NCBI GenBank assembly: GCA_019359355.1
Contig: JAHHHM010000017.1
Location: forward strand, 99,048 to 163,047
Source of the DNA: Microcoleus vaginatus WJT46-NPBG5
Lineage (GTDB): Bacteria; Cyanobacteriota; Cyanobacteriia; Cyanobacteriales; Oscillatoriaceae
Length of the DNA: 64,000 bases
Reading direction: 5' to 3'
The notes below the pieces were generated by a model. That model searched no databases. It saw nothing but the letters and a program-made list of their open reading frames with translations, and had not been told where the DNA came from. Positions 1 to 8,754 of the stretch are shown here, one piece after another (positions within the stretch are counted from its first letter, which is position 1; each line of letters opens with the position of its first letter). A program made the position numbers and the translations under genes.

Positions 1-258
1 ATGCCCCACGACAAAAAAACCTGTGAGGGCGGTGCCGGTGAAAATCCACGCCACCGGCAGCAGAAACCAGGGCGCAATGGCCAAACCAACGTATCCCAAG
101 CCAACCAAAAACACATTAATTGTCAGGGTTAACCAAGCTTTGCGCCGGCTTTTCTGAAAGCATTCACGCGGCAGCGTCTTCAATATGTCTTTCAGCTTGA
201 GATTCGATTCGGGGGGAACAGATAACAACTTATCAGGCTTAGCAATCGATGCAGTCAT
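1..258 (-). CDS. desA: Acyl-lipid delta-12 (omega-6) fatty acid desaturase, N-terminal part, cut by window edge
   Basis: Only the first 86 codons are in the window; the rest lies to the left of base 1. The reverse-strand reading starts at ATG 258 and gives a short soluble N-terminus containing LKLKDILKTLPRECF. A hydrophobic segment follows, then GTALTGFFVVGH, the lead-in to the first histidine box (HDCGH), whose first His is the last codon visible. From family knowledge this matches cyanobacterial DesA, a membrane di-iron enzyme that inserts a double bond at delta-12 of lipid-bound oleate. The subfamily (DesA versus other membrane desaturases) rests on this N-terminus alone. Confidence 0.85.
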   Translation of the reverse strand, partial: MTASIAKPDKLLSVPPESNLKLKDILKTLPRECFQKSRRKAWLTLTINVFLVGLGYVGLAIAPWFLLPVAWIFTGTALTGFFVVGH

Positions 259-621
259 GAATCAATTAATCTTCTCTAGGTGCTAGTCAAGCAAGAAATC
301 AGTCGTTTCATTTTAAAAACCTGCTAGAGATAGCTCAGTAGCAGGCAATGCAACTGTATGGATTTTACAGTTGAGTGAGTGTTGGACAAGCCCAGGCGGT
401 AAAAACAGCACTGCCGGTTCCAAAACCTCAACTTTTATACCATAATCTTGCGGCTTACCTGAGAATTTAACACTAGAGGCGATTTTTTGCCCAACTTCTG
501 AGGTCACACTCCCCTACTTTTCAGCCGGCCTCCACCATAATTAATTGGGAATTTAGAGGGCCGGCTTTAAATTAAAAGCCATCATTTATCGTAGGTTTAC
601 GCTTAACATTCTCAAAATGTT
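259..621. other. Intergenic region, no convincing gene
   Basis: This holds the upstream region of desA and the downstream region of the signalling gene at 622. A 64-codon GTG-initiated reading frame lies on the minus strand (313-507). It has no domain I recognise and an SD-like GGGGAG almost touching the start, so I do not call it. No clear terminator or repeat was seen. Confidence 0.5.
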
Positions 622-3600
622 CTAAGCCAGCGGAATCCCAGATAACAGCAATGCCTTTGCCGCTTCACTATCCACCGGCCTAGAAAAAAAGTATCCTTGG
701 GCGTATTCGCATTGCAGAGTTTGCAGTTGAGCCAGTTGTTGGGCTGTTTCTACCCCCTCAGCAATCGCATCCATGCCCAGCGAGTGCGCCAAAGTAATAA
801 TCGTCTGAACGATCTCACAATGCTCCCCATTCGCTGCGATCTCGTTGACAAACGAGCGATCAATCTTCAACGTATCAATTGGCAACTGATGCAGACGCGC
901 CAAAGAAGAGTAGCCGGTGCCAAAGTCATCAATTGACAGTTGAATTCCCAAAGCTTTGAGTTGATCTAGCATTGCCAGTTCAGCGGTGGTATTTCTCATG
1001 ATCGCACTTTCAGTCAGCTCTAGCTTCAAATTGCACCCATCAACGCCGCTGTGCCGCAAAATCGAGTCCAGCCGCTCAATCATCCCCAATTGCCCCAACT
1101 GGATCACCGACAAATTCACACTCATCGTCAGCGGCATTGACTGGGGTAATTCCTGCTGCCAGACGCCCAGTTGCCGGCAGGCTTCTAGCAGTACCCATCG
1201 ATCAATCAGGCCAATCAGTCCAGTTTCTTCTGCTAGGGGAATAAACGTAGCGGGCGAAATCATGCCGCGTTTGGGGTGAAACCACCTTACCAGCGCCTCA
1301 AAACCCGTAATCTTGCCGGTGGAGAGGGAAATGATGGGCTGATAGTAGACCCGCAGTTGCCGGCGTTCAATGGCGCGTTGCAAATCTGCCTCTAAGAGCA
1401 AGCGTTCTACGGCTGTGGCTTGCATAGCGGGGTCGAAGACGACATAATGCGCCTGATTCTGCATTTTGGCTTGGTGCATGGCGGTGTCGGCGTTGCGTAG
1501 CACCTCCTCTGGCCGGTTATAATCGGCTTTGCTCACCGCCACACCAATACTGGTGGTTGTGTACACCTCATGCCCATCAACGTCAAACGGCAAACTTAGC
1601 TGATGATAAATCTTTTCAGCCATGCGTGTGGCATCGTTGACGTCTTGAATATTTTCCAGCAAAATGGCAAATTCATCTGTTCCCAGTCGCGCCATCATAT
1701 CTGTGGGGGACAGGCAAGTTTTCAGCCGGCGAGACACTATAATCAGTAACTGTTCAGCAACTTTGTGTCCCAGGCTGTATTTAACAAACTTAAAGCGATT
1801 CAAGTCTAAATACAGCACTGCAAAAAAGCCGGGATCACCGTCGCTTCTTTTTCCAACCAACTGTTCCAAACGCTGCAAAAATAAAGTTCGGTTCGGTAAC
1901 CTTGTTAGTGAATCGTAAAACGCATAGTGCCGCAGTTCTTCCTCCGCCTGCACGCGGTTGGTCACATCTATGCCAATGGCCCACGTTGCCCAACCAGGAA
2001 CCGGGAATTGCTGGGAAATGTTATACCAAGCAACTGTCTTGACACTGCCGTCTTTGCAATGAAGTTGCCATTCCCAATCTCGGCAATTGTTCCAGTGAAT
2101 GTTTCGCTGGCTCAGCATCTGTTTGCGATAAGCTGCATCCGGAATGAGCAGTTCCATCGCTTGGGAATTCCCCACCATTTCCTGCGCCCCAAAGCCGGTG
2201 ACTCTCTCGCACTCTTGGTTCCAAACAATGACGTTTTTTTCTGCGTCTAAGGCGCACATCATCACCGGCATATTCTCAATCACACTCCGCAAGCGCTCTT
2301 GCAGTTGTTTGGTTTGTTCATACAACTGAGCGTTGGAAATCGCCATCGCGCAACGTTCGCCGGTGACTTCTAGCAAATGAGTCTCACGCTCGTTGTAGGG
2401 ATGAATTTTCAACCAATCTACATGAAGAACGCCCACCAGAGTGTTGTTTCGCTTCAATGGGACGCCTAACATGGTGCGAATGCCCCTGTCTTTGAGAAAC
2501 TGACTGCTTACACGGGGTTCTGTTTGTGCGTCTTCTATATAAAGCGGTTGCATGGTTGCGGCAATTGTGCCGGCAAACCCCTCTCCGATGGCAACACTGA
2601 AGCCGGCGCTGACTTCCTCTTCAATTCCGATGCTGGCGCGGACGTAAAGGTGATCATTTTCTTTTAACAGAAAGACGGCTGTATCAGCCTGCATCACCTC
2701 CACAATGCGCCTGAGCAGCACCTCTAGCAGTTCTTCAAGATTCAAGGTGCTGATCCCATTGGCGGTGACAGCGCTCAGAGCGGCTAATTCTTGGGTTTCT
2801 CGTTGGAGTTGCGCGATTAACTGTTCCTGCTGCCGCTCTAGACGCTTGCGAGCTGTGATATCAGTAATCATACTGATCGCTCCAATAAAATTATCCGTGG
2901 TATCACGTAGGGGTGACATCAAGATACTGATGTCAATATCCGTACCATCTTGCCGGCTCCACTGTGTTTCTAGCCCCGTAAATGTCCCTCCGTCCCTCAA
3001 AATATTAACAAATTCTTGGACTTCCCTAGGCTTGTCTTCGGCAACCCTACCGAGAAACTGTCCCTTCACTTGTTCTTCACTCCAGCCAAACATTTTTTCG
3101 GCAGCCGGATTCCACAGTTGAACATTACCATTGCCATCGATCATATTAATCGCAACGGGCGCGGATTGAATTAATGTCTGTAGAGTTTGTTCAGTTCGTT
3201 GTAAAGTCTCTTCTAATTGTTTGCGCTCAGTAATGTCTTGCCAGATGCCAATCACACCGATTTCGTTTCCTTGCCGGTTGCAATAAACCTTTTTTCTGAC
3301 CAAATAAGTTTGGCGACTGCCATTTACGGTGATCGTTTCTTCGCTCGTTTGAGTTTGACCGGCACTGATGATGTTGCGTTCAATCTCTTGATTTTTCTCA
3401 GCGATTGTCGGCGAAAGTAGCTTTGTGTCATCTTGCCCAATAATTTTCTCTGCCGGTTTTCCCAAAATGCCGGCGGCAGCAGTGTTAATCATGGCATAGT
3501 GTCCTTGCAGGTTTTTCACGAAGATGGCATCTGTTGAGCCTTCCACGAGCGCATCTAAAAGACTTTTGTTTTCTTCCATTAATCGCCAACTTTGACGCAT

Positions 3601-3795
3601 TAAGAGGTAAAGAAGTCCACTGCTGAACGGGATAAATGCCCAGTCTTTAACCGTTTGCAAATGTGTGGCTGTCGTTAAGTCTTTTGTTAAAAGCTTCAGC
3701 AGCAGCTCGGAAAAAAGCAGCCAAACACTACTTAAGAAGGTGTAGCTTAATACTATGTGAGCCAAATGTTGTGGGGGGGTGCGTTCGCGTTTCAT
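622..3795 (-). CDS. Membrane PAS-PAS-GAF-PAS-GGDEF-EAL cyclic-di-GMP signalling protein
   Basis: About 1057 residues. Two N-terminal hydrophobic segments (about residues 15-65) anchor it in the membrane. A PAS domain follows (STDAIFVKNLQGHYAMINTA), then a second PAS with PAC, a GAF domain (about 345-500), a third PAS (ENMPVMMCALDAEKN), GGDEF and EAL. The GGDEF signature reads GTDEF, so cyclase activity is doubtful. The EAL half keeps its catalytic set: EALVRW, NLS, ELTES, DDFGTGYSSL, LKIDRSF, AEGVE and QGYFF. I infer a sensor whose main output is c-di-GMP hydrolysis. ATG 3795 is preferred over an in-frame TTG at 3810. The gene stands alone, so its signal is unknown. Confidence 0.9.
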   Translation of the reverse strand: MKRERTPPQHLAHIVLSYTFLSSVWLLFSELLLKLLTKDLTTATHLQTVKDWAFIPFSSGLLYLLMRQSWRLMEENKSLLDALVEGSTDAIFVKNLQGHYAMINTAAAGILGKPAEKIIGQDDTKLLSPTIAEKNQEIERNIISAGQTQTSEETITVNGSRQTYLVRKKVYCNRQGNEIGVIGIWQDITERKQLEETLQRTEQTLQTLIQSAPVAINMIDGNGNVQLWNPAAEKMFGWSEEQVKGQFLGRVAEDKPREVQEFVNILRDGGTFTGLETQWSRQDGTDIDISILMSPLRDTTDNFIGAISMITDITARKRLERQQEQLIAQLQRETQELAALSAVTANGISTLNLEELLEVLLRRIVEVMQADTAVFLLKENDHLYVRASIGIEEEVSAGFSVAIGEGFAGTIAATMQPLYIEDAQTEPRVSSQFLKDRGIRTMLGVPLKRNNTLVGVLHVDWLKIHPYNERETHLLEVTGERCAMAISNAQLYEQTKQLQERLRSVIENMPVMMCALDAEKNVIVWNQECERVTGFGAQEMVGNSQAMELLIPDAAYRKQMLSQRNIHWNNCRDWEWQLHCKDGSVKTVAWYNISQQFPVPGWATWAIGIDVTNRVQAEEELRHYAFYDSLTRLPNRTLFLQRLEQLVGKRSDGDPGFFAVLYLDLNRFKFVKYSLGHKVAEQLLIIVSRRLKTCLSPTDMMARLGTDEFAILLENIQDVNDATRMAEKIYHQLSLPFDVDGHEVYTTTSIGVAVSKADYNRPEEVLRNADTAMHQAKMQNQAHYVVFDPAMQATAVERLLLEADLQRAIERRQLRVYYQPIISLSTGKITGFEALVRWFHPKRGMISPATFIPLAEETGLIGLIDRWVLLEACRQLGVWQQELPQSMPLTMSVNLSVIQLGQLGMIERLDSILRHSGVDGCNLKLELTESAIMRNTTAELAMLDQLKALGIQLSIDDFGTGYSSLARLHQLPIDTLKIDRSFVNEIAANGEHCEIVQTIITLAHSLGMDAIAEGVETAQQLAQLQTLQCEYAQGYFFSRPVDSEAAKALLLSGIPLA

Positions 3796-4379
3796 AATTG
3801 ATCCATCCAATTCGCGTCGCCTTTTTCTATCTGCCGTTTGCTATTTATTTTGTCTCAGAATTTCTATGATTTCTGCTACCAACTACTTGACAAAACTCAA
3901 TACTTCTTTAGCTACTTTACTATAATTTATACAGATTTATCCGAAATTTTATTAGTCAATAAAAGTACGAATAGCCACCATTTTTCATAAAAAAATGGCA
4001 GACACGATTTTTATTTTGAGAGCTTGTATTTTGGGGTGGGGCCTTGAGAAATCGCAAACTTAAGTAAAGTGTAGCTTATCCTCGCGTGCCGAAGAAAATT
4101 GCCGCCAGAATAATTAAGCCCAAAAATGCCCCCGGTACCCATAAATCAATTAAATCAACCATTTCATTGATTTTGCTCTGAATAAAGGTTTTTACTTTTA
4201 AAATTTAATTTTATATTTACAATTTGTCAACAATAATTTATAAAAAATGGAATTAAAAGCTACAATACAAATGAGAAATATTACTTATTAACTGGTTGCA
4301 AAGAGCTGAAATCCTCTCATATTATGGGTTTGAGCTGTAAAAACTCTATTCAAAATTACAACGGTATAATCCCAAACCA
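3796..4379. other. AT-rich intergenic region between divergent genes
   Basis: This separates the minus-strand signalling gene from the plus-strand polyferredoxin fusion and should contain both promoters. A TATAAT hexamer at 4365-4370 sits only about 10 bases before the ATG at 4380. If it is used, the message would be nearly leaderless; no good -35 accompanies it. A small minus-strand ORF at 4076-4162 is listed separately. Confidence 0.5.
4076..4162 (-). CDS. Candidate 28-residue hydrophobic miniprotein
   Basis: An ATG-to-TAA frame of 28 codons encodes an acidic N-terminus (MVDLIDLWVPG), a hydrophobic stretch of about 14 residues (AFLGLIILAAIFF) and a short basic tail ending GTRG. The size and single membrane span resemble the many small subunits of cyanobacterial membrane complexes, but I cannot match it to a named one such as PetG, PetL, PsbX or Psb30. 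There is no strong ribosome binding site. Conservation of the frame in related genomes is needed before accepting it. Confidence 0.3.
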   Translation of the reverse strand: MVDLIDLWVPGAFLGLIILAAIFFGTRG

Positions 4380-6911
4380 ATGATGACACATCCAGACGCG
4401 GTGACATGGTTGCAAGAACGAACGGCGCTCAGCATTTTATCGGCACCGGCTTTAAGCGCGATCTCGCAAGTTATTGAAGAAAAAATCGTGCCGGCGAATG
4501 AACGTTTTGTAATCGAGGATACACTGCCGGCAGGACTGTATATTCTCAAACAAGGACGCTTAGAAGCTAACCGCAACAATCAAATCGGCCAAGTTTGGGC
4601 CTTAAGTTTATTACCGGGAGCCACGCTTCACTTACAGGAATTGCTCTTAGATCAGCCGGCGCAACGAACGGTTGTGACACTGAGTGAATGCAAATTATGG
4701 TTTGTTCCTGCCGGCCCATTTCGGGAATTAATGACTCAATACCCGGAAATTACCCAAGCATTTTCCCAACAGTTGGCACAAGAACTCGCCCAGTTGTCGT
4801 CCCAGTTGAACTACGAACAAGAGCGTCAAACCGCCTTACGTCCCTATCTTGTCCCCAAGGCAAAACGCGGCGTTGTCGGCAAAAGCCGCTACGCAATGCG
4901 TCTGAGACAGCAGATTAAACAAGCAACTGAAGATCGCCGTTCAGTGGTGATTTTTGGGGAACCGGGACTGGAAAAAGATAATATCGCGGCGCTGATTCAT
5001 TTTGGTTCCGCGTGCCGGCGTGAACCGATGATTAAAGTCAACTGCGGCGTACTGCAAACCAGCGGTGCGGAATTATTTGGACGTGCCGGCGGTAAACCCG
5101 GACTGCTGGAATGGCTGGCAGAAGGCACTTTATTGTTCAATAACATCCAAGAACTGCCCCCAGAATTGCTGCCTAAGCTCAAGGAATTATTAGAAACCGG
5201 CACTTACAAATTAGTTGGAGGAGAATCTCAGTTAGCACTTAATTTTCGGGCGCGGATTATTATGATTTCTGAGAAAAACTTGCCCGATATTGAGCGCTTA
5301 GCCGGCCATTTAATTAAAGTTCCACCTCTGCGGGTGCGTAAAGCGGATATTAGCGCCCAAGTAGACTATTATATAAGCCTTTTTTGTCAGAAAAAACACA
5401 TTTCCAAACCGCAATTAACCCCTGAAGCCTTGCGCCGGCTACAAGCGTATGACTTTCCTAGCAACTTGAGAGAGTTAGAAAATCTTGTGGAACGGGCGCT
5501 GGTTCAGTCTGGTGGCGCGAAAGAACTCACGGAAGAAATTGTGTGGCCGGCACAAACGAAGAAAAAGCAATTTCGCGTCAACCTATTAAATGCCTATCCC
5601 CGCCTGCGCCATTTTTTACGAAGTCCTTGGTGGCCAGACCGGCTTAACAATTGGGTTATCTTGCCGGCGTATACTTTGGTCGTCGCCGTTTTATTTTTCG
5701 GCCCACAAAATCGTGCCCAAAATTTTGGTTTAAATTTGTTTTGGGCGTGGTGGTGGCCTTTAATTTTACTGGGATTTCCCTTTGTAGGTCGGCTGTGGTG
5801 TGCGGTTTGCCCGTTTATGATTTATGGGGAAATCACGCAAAAGCTTTCCTTGTGGCTGTTTCCCCGCCAACTCAAAACCTGGCCACGACACGAAGCAGAG
5901 ATGTGGGGTGGATGGTTTTTATTCAGCTTATTCGCCTTAATTTTCCTGTGGGAAGAACTGTGGGATTTAGAAAATACTGCTTATCTTTCCGCCTGCTTGC
6001 TGTTATTAATTACTGCCGGCGCAATGATCTTTTCAGCCATTTTCGAGCGCCGATTTTGGTGCCGGTATCTCTGCCCAATCGGGGGAATGAACGGTTTATT
6101 TGCCAAACTATCGATGACTGAACTCAGAGCGCAGCAAGGTACTTGTTCTGCTGAATGTACAACTTATCAGTGTTATAAAGGCGGGCCGCAAAAAGGAGAA
6201 GGTTTAGAAACCGGCGGCTGCCCGTTATACTCACACCCAGCCCAGCTAGAAGATAATCGGGATTGTGTGTTATGTATGACCTGTCTTAAAGCCTGTCCCC
6301 ACCGTTCTGTAGAGTTTAATTTGCGTCCGCCAGGAATTGAATTATGGACAACTCATACACCGCGTATTTATGAAGTGGCGTTGTTAATGTTGCTCTTGGG
6401 CGGCGTCTTTCTGCATCGACTGCCGGAGTTACAATCTTGGCTGAATTTATCGCTAAATGACAGTAATTTTTGGGTGCATTTAGGATTATCAGTTGCAGCT
6501 TTAACATTGCCTGCCGGCATCCCATTTCTTGCTTATGGCTTGGTGCAGCTCATTCATCTTTTCTTCCCAAAAAATCCCAAACCCAAGCCATTTGTCGAGC
6601 TAGCTTATGGATATTTACCCCTCGTATTGGGGGCGAATTTAGCTCATTATTTGCGCCTGGGGTTAGGAGAAGCCGGACGCATTCTGCCGGTGGGTTTTGC
6701 AACCTTTGGCTTAAATACGCAAGGGGTGCCGGTGGTGGTTGCACACCCGGCAGTGATTGCATTTTTGCAGGGAACAACCCTAGTAGCCGCAGTGGTGCTA
6801 AGCATCGTGTTAACACAAAAAATCGCTCGGCAGCCGGTGCGAGCGATTTTTCCCCAACATATCGCAGCCGTAGTTTTAGCTGCCGGTTTATGGGCGCTGA
6901 TTGTCAGTTAA
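4380..6911 (+). CDS. cNMP-binding-like / degenerate sigma54-activator-like AAA / NapH-NosR-type polyferredoxin fusion
   Basis: 843 residues. Residues 20-140 look like a cyclic-nucleotide-binding fold (GLYILKQGRLEA). Residues 165-380 follow the layout of bacterial enhancer-binding AAA domains, ending in FPSNLRELENLVERAL. The ATPase motifs are broken: Walker A is GEPGLEKD, the GAFTGA loop is missing after ELFG, and Walker B is GTLLFNNI. From about 420 the protein is a membrane polyferredoxin with CAVCP (473-478), CRYLCPIGG (561-569), a cysteine pair in CSAECTTYQC and a 4Fe-4S motif CVLCMTCLKACP (629-640), plus several membrane spans. I infer a membrane electron-transfer protein whose cytosolic part has become a sensory or structural module. 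No DNA-binding helix-turn-helix is seen. Substrate and partners are unknown. Confidence 0.85.
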   Translation: MMTHPDAVTWLQERTALSILSAPALSAISQVIEEKIVPANERFVIEDTLPAGLYILKQGRLEANRNNQIGQVWALSLLPGATLHLQELLLDQPAQRTVVTLSECKLWFVPAGPFRELMTQYPEITQAFSQQLAQELAQLSSQLNYEQERQTALRPYLVPKAKRGVVGKSRYAMRLRQQIKQATEDRRSVVIFGEPGLEKDNIAALIHFGSACRREPMIKVNCGVLQTSGAELFGRAGGKPGLLEWLAEGTLLFNNIQELPPELLPKLKELLETGTYKLVGGESQLALNFRARIIMISEKNLPDIERLAGHLIKVPPLRVRKADISAQVDYYISLFCQKKHISKPQLTPEALRRLQAYDFPSNLRELENLVERALVQSGGAKELTEEIVWPAQTKKKQFRVNLLNAYPRLRHFLRSPWWPDRLNNWVILPAYTLVVAVLFFGPQNRAQNFGLNLFWAWWWPLILLGFPFVGRLWCAVCPFMIYGEITQKLSLWLFPRQLKTWPRHEAEMWGGWFLFSLFALIFLWEELWDLENTAYLSACLLLLITAGAMIFSAIFERRFWCRYLCPIGGMNGLFAKLSMTELRAQQGTCSAECTTYQCYKGGPQKGEGLETGGCPLYSHPAQLEDNRDCVLCMTCLKACPHRSVEFNLRPPGIELWTTHTPRIYEVALLMLLLGGVFLHRLPELQSWLNLSLNDSNFWVHLGLSVAALTLPAGIPFLAYGLVQLIHLFFPKNPKPKPFVELAYGYLPLVLGANLAHYLRLGLGEAGRILPVGFATFGLNTQGVPVVVAHPAVIAFLQGTTLVAAVVLSIVLTQKIARQPVRAIFPQHIAAVVLAAGLWALIVS
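6818..6851. terminator. Perfect terminator-like inverted repeat inside the end of a coding region
   Basis: AAAAATCGCTCG (6818-6829) and CGAGCGATTTTT (6840-6851) form a perfect 12-bp stem with a 10-base loop. Both strands have a T-run after a GC-rich stem, so it could stop transcription in either direction. It lies within the last 31 codons of the polyferredoxin fusion gene; the frame continues through it into a further hydrophobic segment. It also lies just downstream of the convergent pentapeptide gene at 6952. Confidence 0.5.
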
Positions 6912-6951
6912 CCATTCGTTTTGAGTTTCTAGGGGCGATGCGACGACAAAC

Positions 6952-7719
6952 TTAGAAGAGAACACGCAGCAGAAGTCCGCCAAGGACATTCAGCAAATTG
7001 CCACTACTCGCGCCACCTTCGCCTCTAGCTCTCTTTTGATAAACTTCAATCTGTTTAATCAATAGCTGAGAGGTTTGGTAGCCATTGGGATCACCTTGGG
7101 CTGAATAAAGCGTTTCTGCTTGTTGGGCATCTTGAAGCCCCCCAGTATAGTTTCCCATTTCTGCCTTCGCCGCTGCGCGACCCAGGAAAGCGGGAGCAAA
7201 GTCCGGTTTAATCGTTAGTGCTTGATTGAAATAGTCAATTGCACCCGGATAATTTTTCCGCTGCCCTTCCTCCATTGCCCACTGATATAGGTTCTCCAAC
7301 CTGCCGACGTATTCACCCAGCCCAATCGTACCCTTTACGTTCGCACCGGCTAGATTCACGCCGGTTAAATCCGCACCGGCAAGGTTCGCATCTCTCAAAT
7401 CCGCGCCGGCCAAATTTGCCCCTTTCAAGTTTGCCTGTCCCAAATTCGCACCAAACAAACCTGCACTGCTCAAATCAGCCCCACTTAAATTGGCACGCGT
7501 CAGATCCGCGCGGCTGAGATTCGCCCGATTCAAATTAGCACCCCCAAGATTGGCACCCGCAAGGTTAGCAAGAACCAAGCCAGCGCCGCTGAGTTCGCAC
7601 TTGGGACATTGTTTAGAGGCAAGTAGCTGTCTGGTTTGTTCTAAGTTTTCGGATCGGGCAGCAGTGGCGAGACTTAAAACAGAGAGTAGTGCTGCGGTGG
7701 CGAGTGTTCTTGAGATCAT
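6952..7719 (-). CDS. Secreted pentapeptide-repeat protein with C-terminal TPR
   Basis: About 255 residues from ATG 7719, chosen because it puts a clean signal peptide (MISRTLATAALLSVLSLATA) at the N-terminus; in-frame starts upstream reach 7752. The mature part begins with LLASKQCPKCELSGAGL, a CxxC pair feeding into about 20 A(N/D)LxxA-type pentapeptides that predict a right-handed beta helix. After it come TPR-like helices (NYPGAIDYFNQALTIKPDFAPAFLGRA) and a hydrophobic tail. The Cys-containing lead-in is shared with the pentapeptide genes at 19327 and 29309. The function is unknown; the signal peptide suggests a periplasmic or thylakoid-lumen location. Confidence 0.85.
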   Translation of the reverse strand: MISRTLATAALLSVLSLATAARSENLEQTRQLLASKQCPKCELSGAGLVLANLAGANLGGANLNRANLSRADLTRANLSGADLSSAGLFGANLGQANLKGANLAGADLRDANLAGADLTGVNLAGANVKGTIGLGEYVGRLENLYQWAMEEGQRKNYPGAIDYFNQALTIKPDFAPAFLGRAAAKAEMGNYTGGLQDAQQAETLYSAQGDPNGYQTSQLLIKQIEVYQKRARGEGGASSGNLLNVLGGLLLRVLF

Positions 7720-7824
7720 GGTGGGGTCATAGCAGAGCATCCAGACAGTCAATCAATCAGGCTACCGGGATTTTTGCACAGCCCCTGGGGGGCTATCCGT
7801 GGCCATCCAGTTTATCTTAAGACG

Positions 7825-8418
7825 TTAGCGGCCCTGGGGCTGCGGCTTTTGCAGCTCAGTGAGCCGGTTCATCGCGTCTTCATAATCCTGGGTTTTTCCT
7901 TGTTTTTTGTAAAGGTCTGCAGCTTTCTGAAAATCGGTTAAGGCACTTTGGGGATTTCCTAAAGCAGAGTTTGCTAATCCCCGGTTGTAATAAGCATTTG
8001 CATTATCAACATCAATCTGCAAAGCCCGATCGTAATCTTGAATCGCCTTTTGATACTCTTTGAGTTCAGCGTAGACAGTGCCCCGGTTATTGTAAGCGTA
8101 GGTATTCTCAGGAGCTAAACGGATGGCTTCGCTGTAATCCTCAAGCGCTTTATCATTTTCTTCCAGTAGATCCTGGGCTAGCCCTCGATAATAGAAGGTT
8201 TCAGCATTATTCGGCTTGATCTCTAGACTTTTAGAAAAGTCATCTATCGCGCCTTTAAAGTCTCCTTTCTCCATCTTTTCCAGCCCTTGGCTGAATAAAT
8301 CTTCAGCATTTTGAGTGATGAGGATGGGTCGCGGAGTTTGCGCCTGAACTGAAATCGCTCCTCCACCGAGTACAGCGGCCAGTCCCAAGATAGCAACAGT
8401 TTTGTGAATGTGGTTCAT
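7825..8418 (-). CDS. Secreted TPR-repeat protein
   Basis: 197 residues with a signal peptide (MNHIHKTVAILGLAAVLGGG, cleavage near AQA). About four tetratricopeptide units follow (for example GDFKGAIDDFSKSLEIKPNNAETFYYRGLA and YKEYQKAIQDYDRALQ-like repeats), ending in a charged, glutamine-rich tail. AAGG lies about 8 bases before the ATG. It is a protein-protein interaction scaffold by family. It lies upstream of and co-directional with the pentapeptide-TPR gene at 6952-7719, about 105 bases away, so the two may be co-transcribed. The partner is unknown. Confidence 0.85.
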   Translation of the reverse strand: MNHIHKTVAILGLAAVLGGGAISVQAQTPRPILITQNAEDLFSQGLEKMEKGDFKGAIDDFSKSLEIKPNNAETFYYRGLAQDLLEENDKALEDYSEAIRLAPENTYAYNNRGTVYAELKEYQKAIQDYDRALQIDVDNANAYYNRGLANSALGNPQSALTDFQKAADLYKKQGKTQDYEDAMNRLTELQKPQPQGR

Positions 8419-8754
8419 AAGTTTACCTTAAACGTGGCAATCTAGCAGGGTCATTTTTCAGACTAACTATAATGGTCGCCATCCTCAGGGATCTAGTTCC
8501 TTTCAAAGCCAGAGAATTAAGCGCCATACTCAGAAATCGAGTGTCTAAATGTTAGCTGGTGAGCGCTGGATCTTCCCTATAATAGTGTGCGTTTGTTTTC
8601 CATGAGGTGGGCCGGCAACTGTTCATCAAGTTATTTCAATTTCTTATACAAACTCATCACCTTGGCCGCCTGAACTAGCAGTTTATCCTAACACAAACGT
8701 AAGTTGCGCGAAGCCAGAGTCCAGAAGACAACTGGATTAGCGCCCTTGAGGCGG
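8419..8754. other. Intergenic region, upstream of the TPR gene
   Basis: This lies between two minus-strand genes. On the minus strand a TATAGT hexamer occurs about 50 bases before the TPR start, without a well-spaced -35. A TATAAT on the plus strand near 8579 has no gene downstream. I see no ORF, repeat or strong terminator. Confidence 0.4.

Noticed and set aside
313..507. 64-codon minus-strand frame near desA
   Set aside because: GTG start, SD-like bases almost touching it, no recognisable domain; not enough to call a gene.
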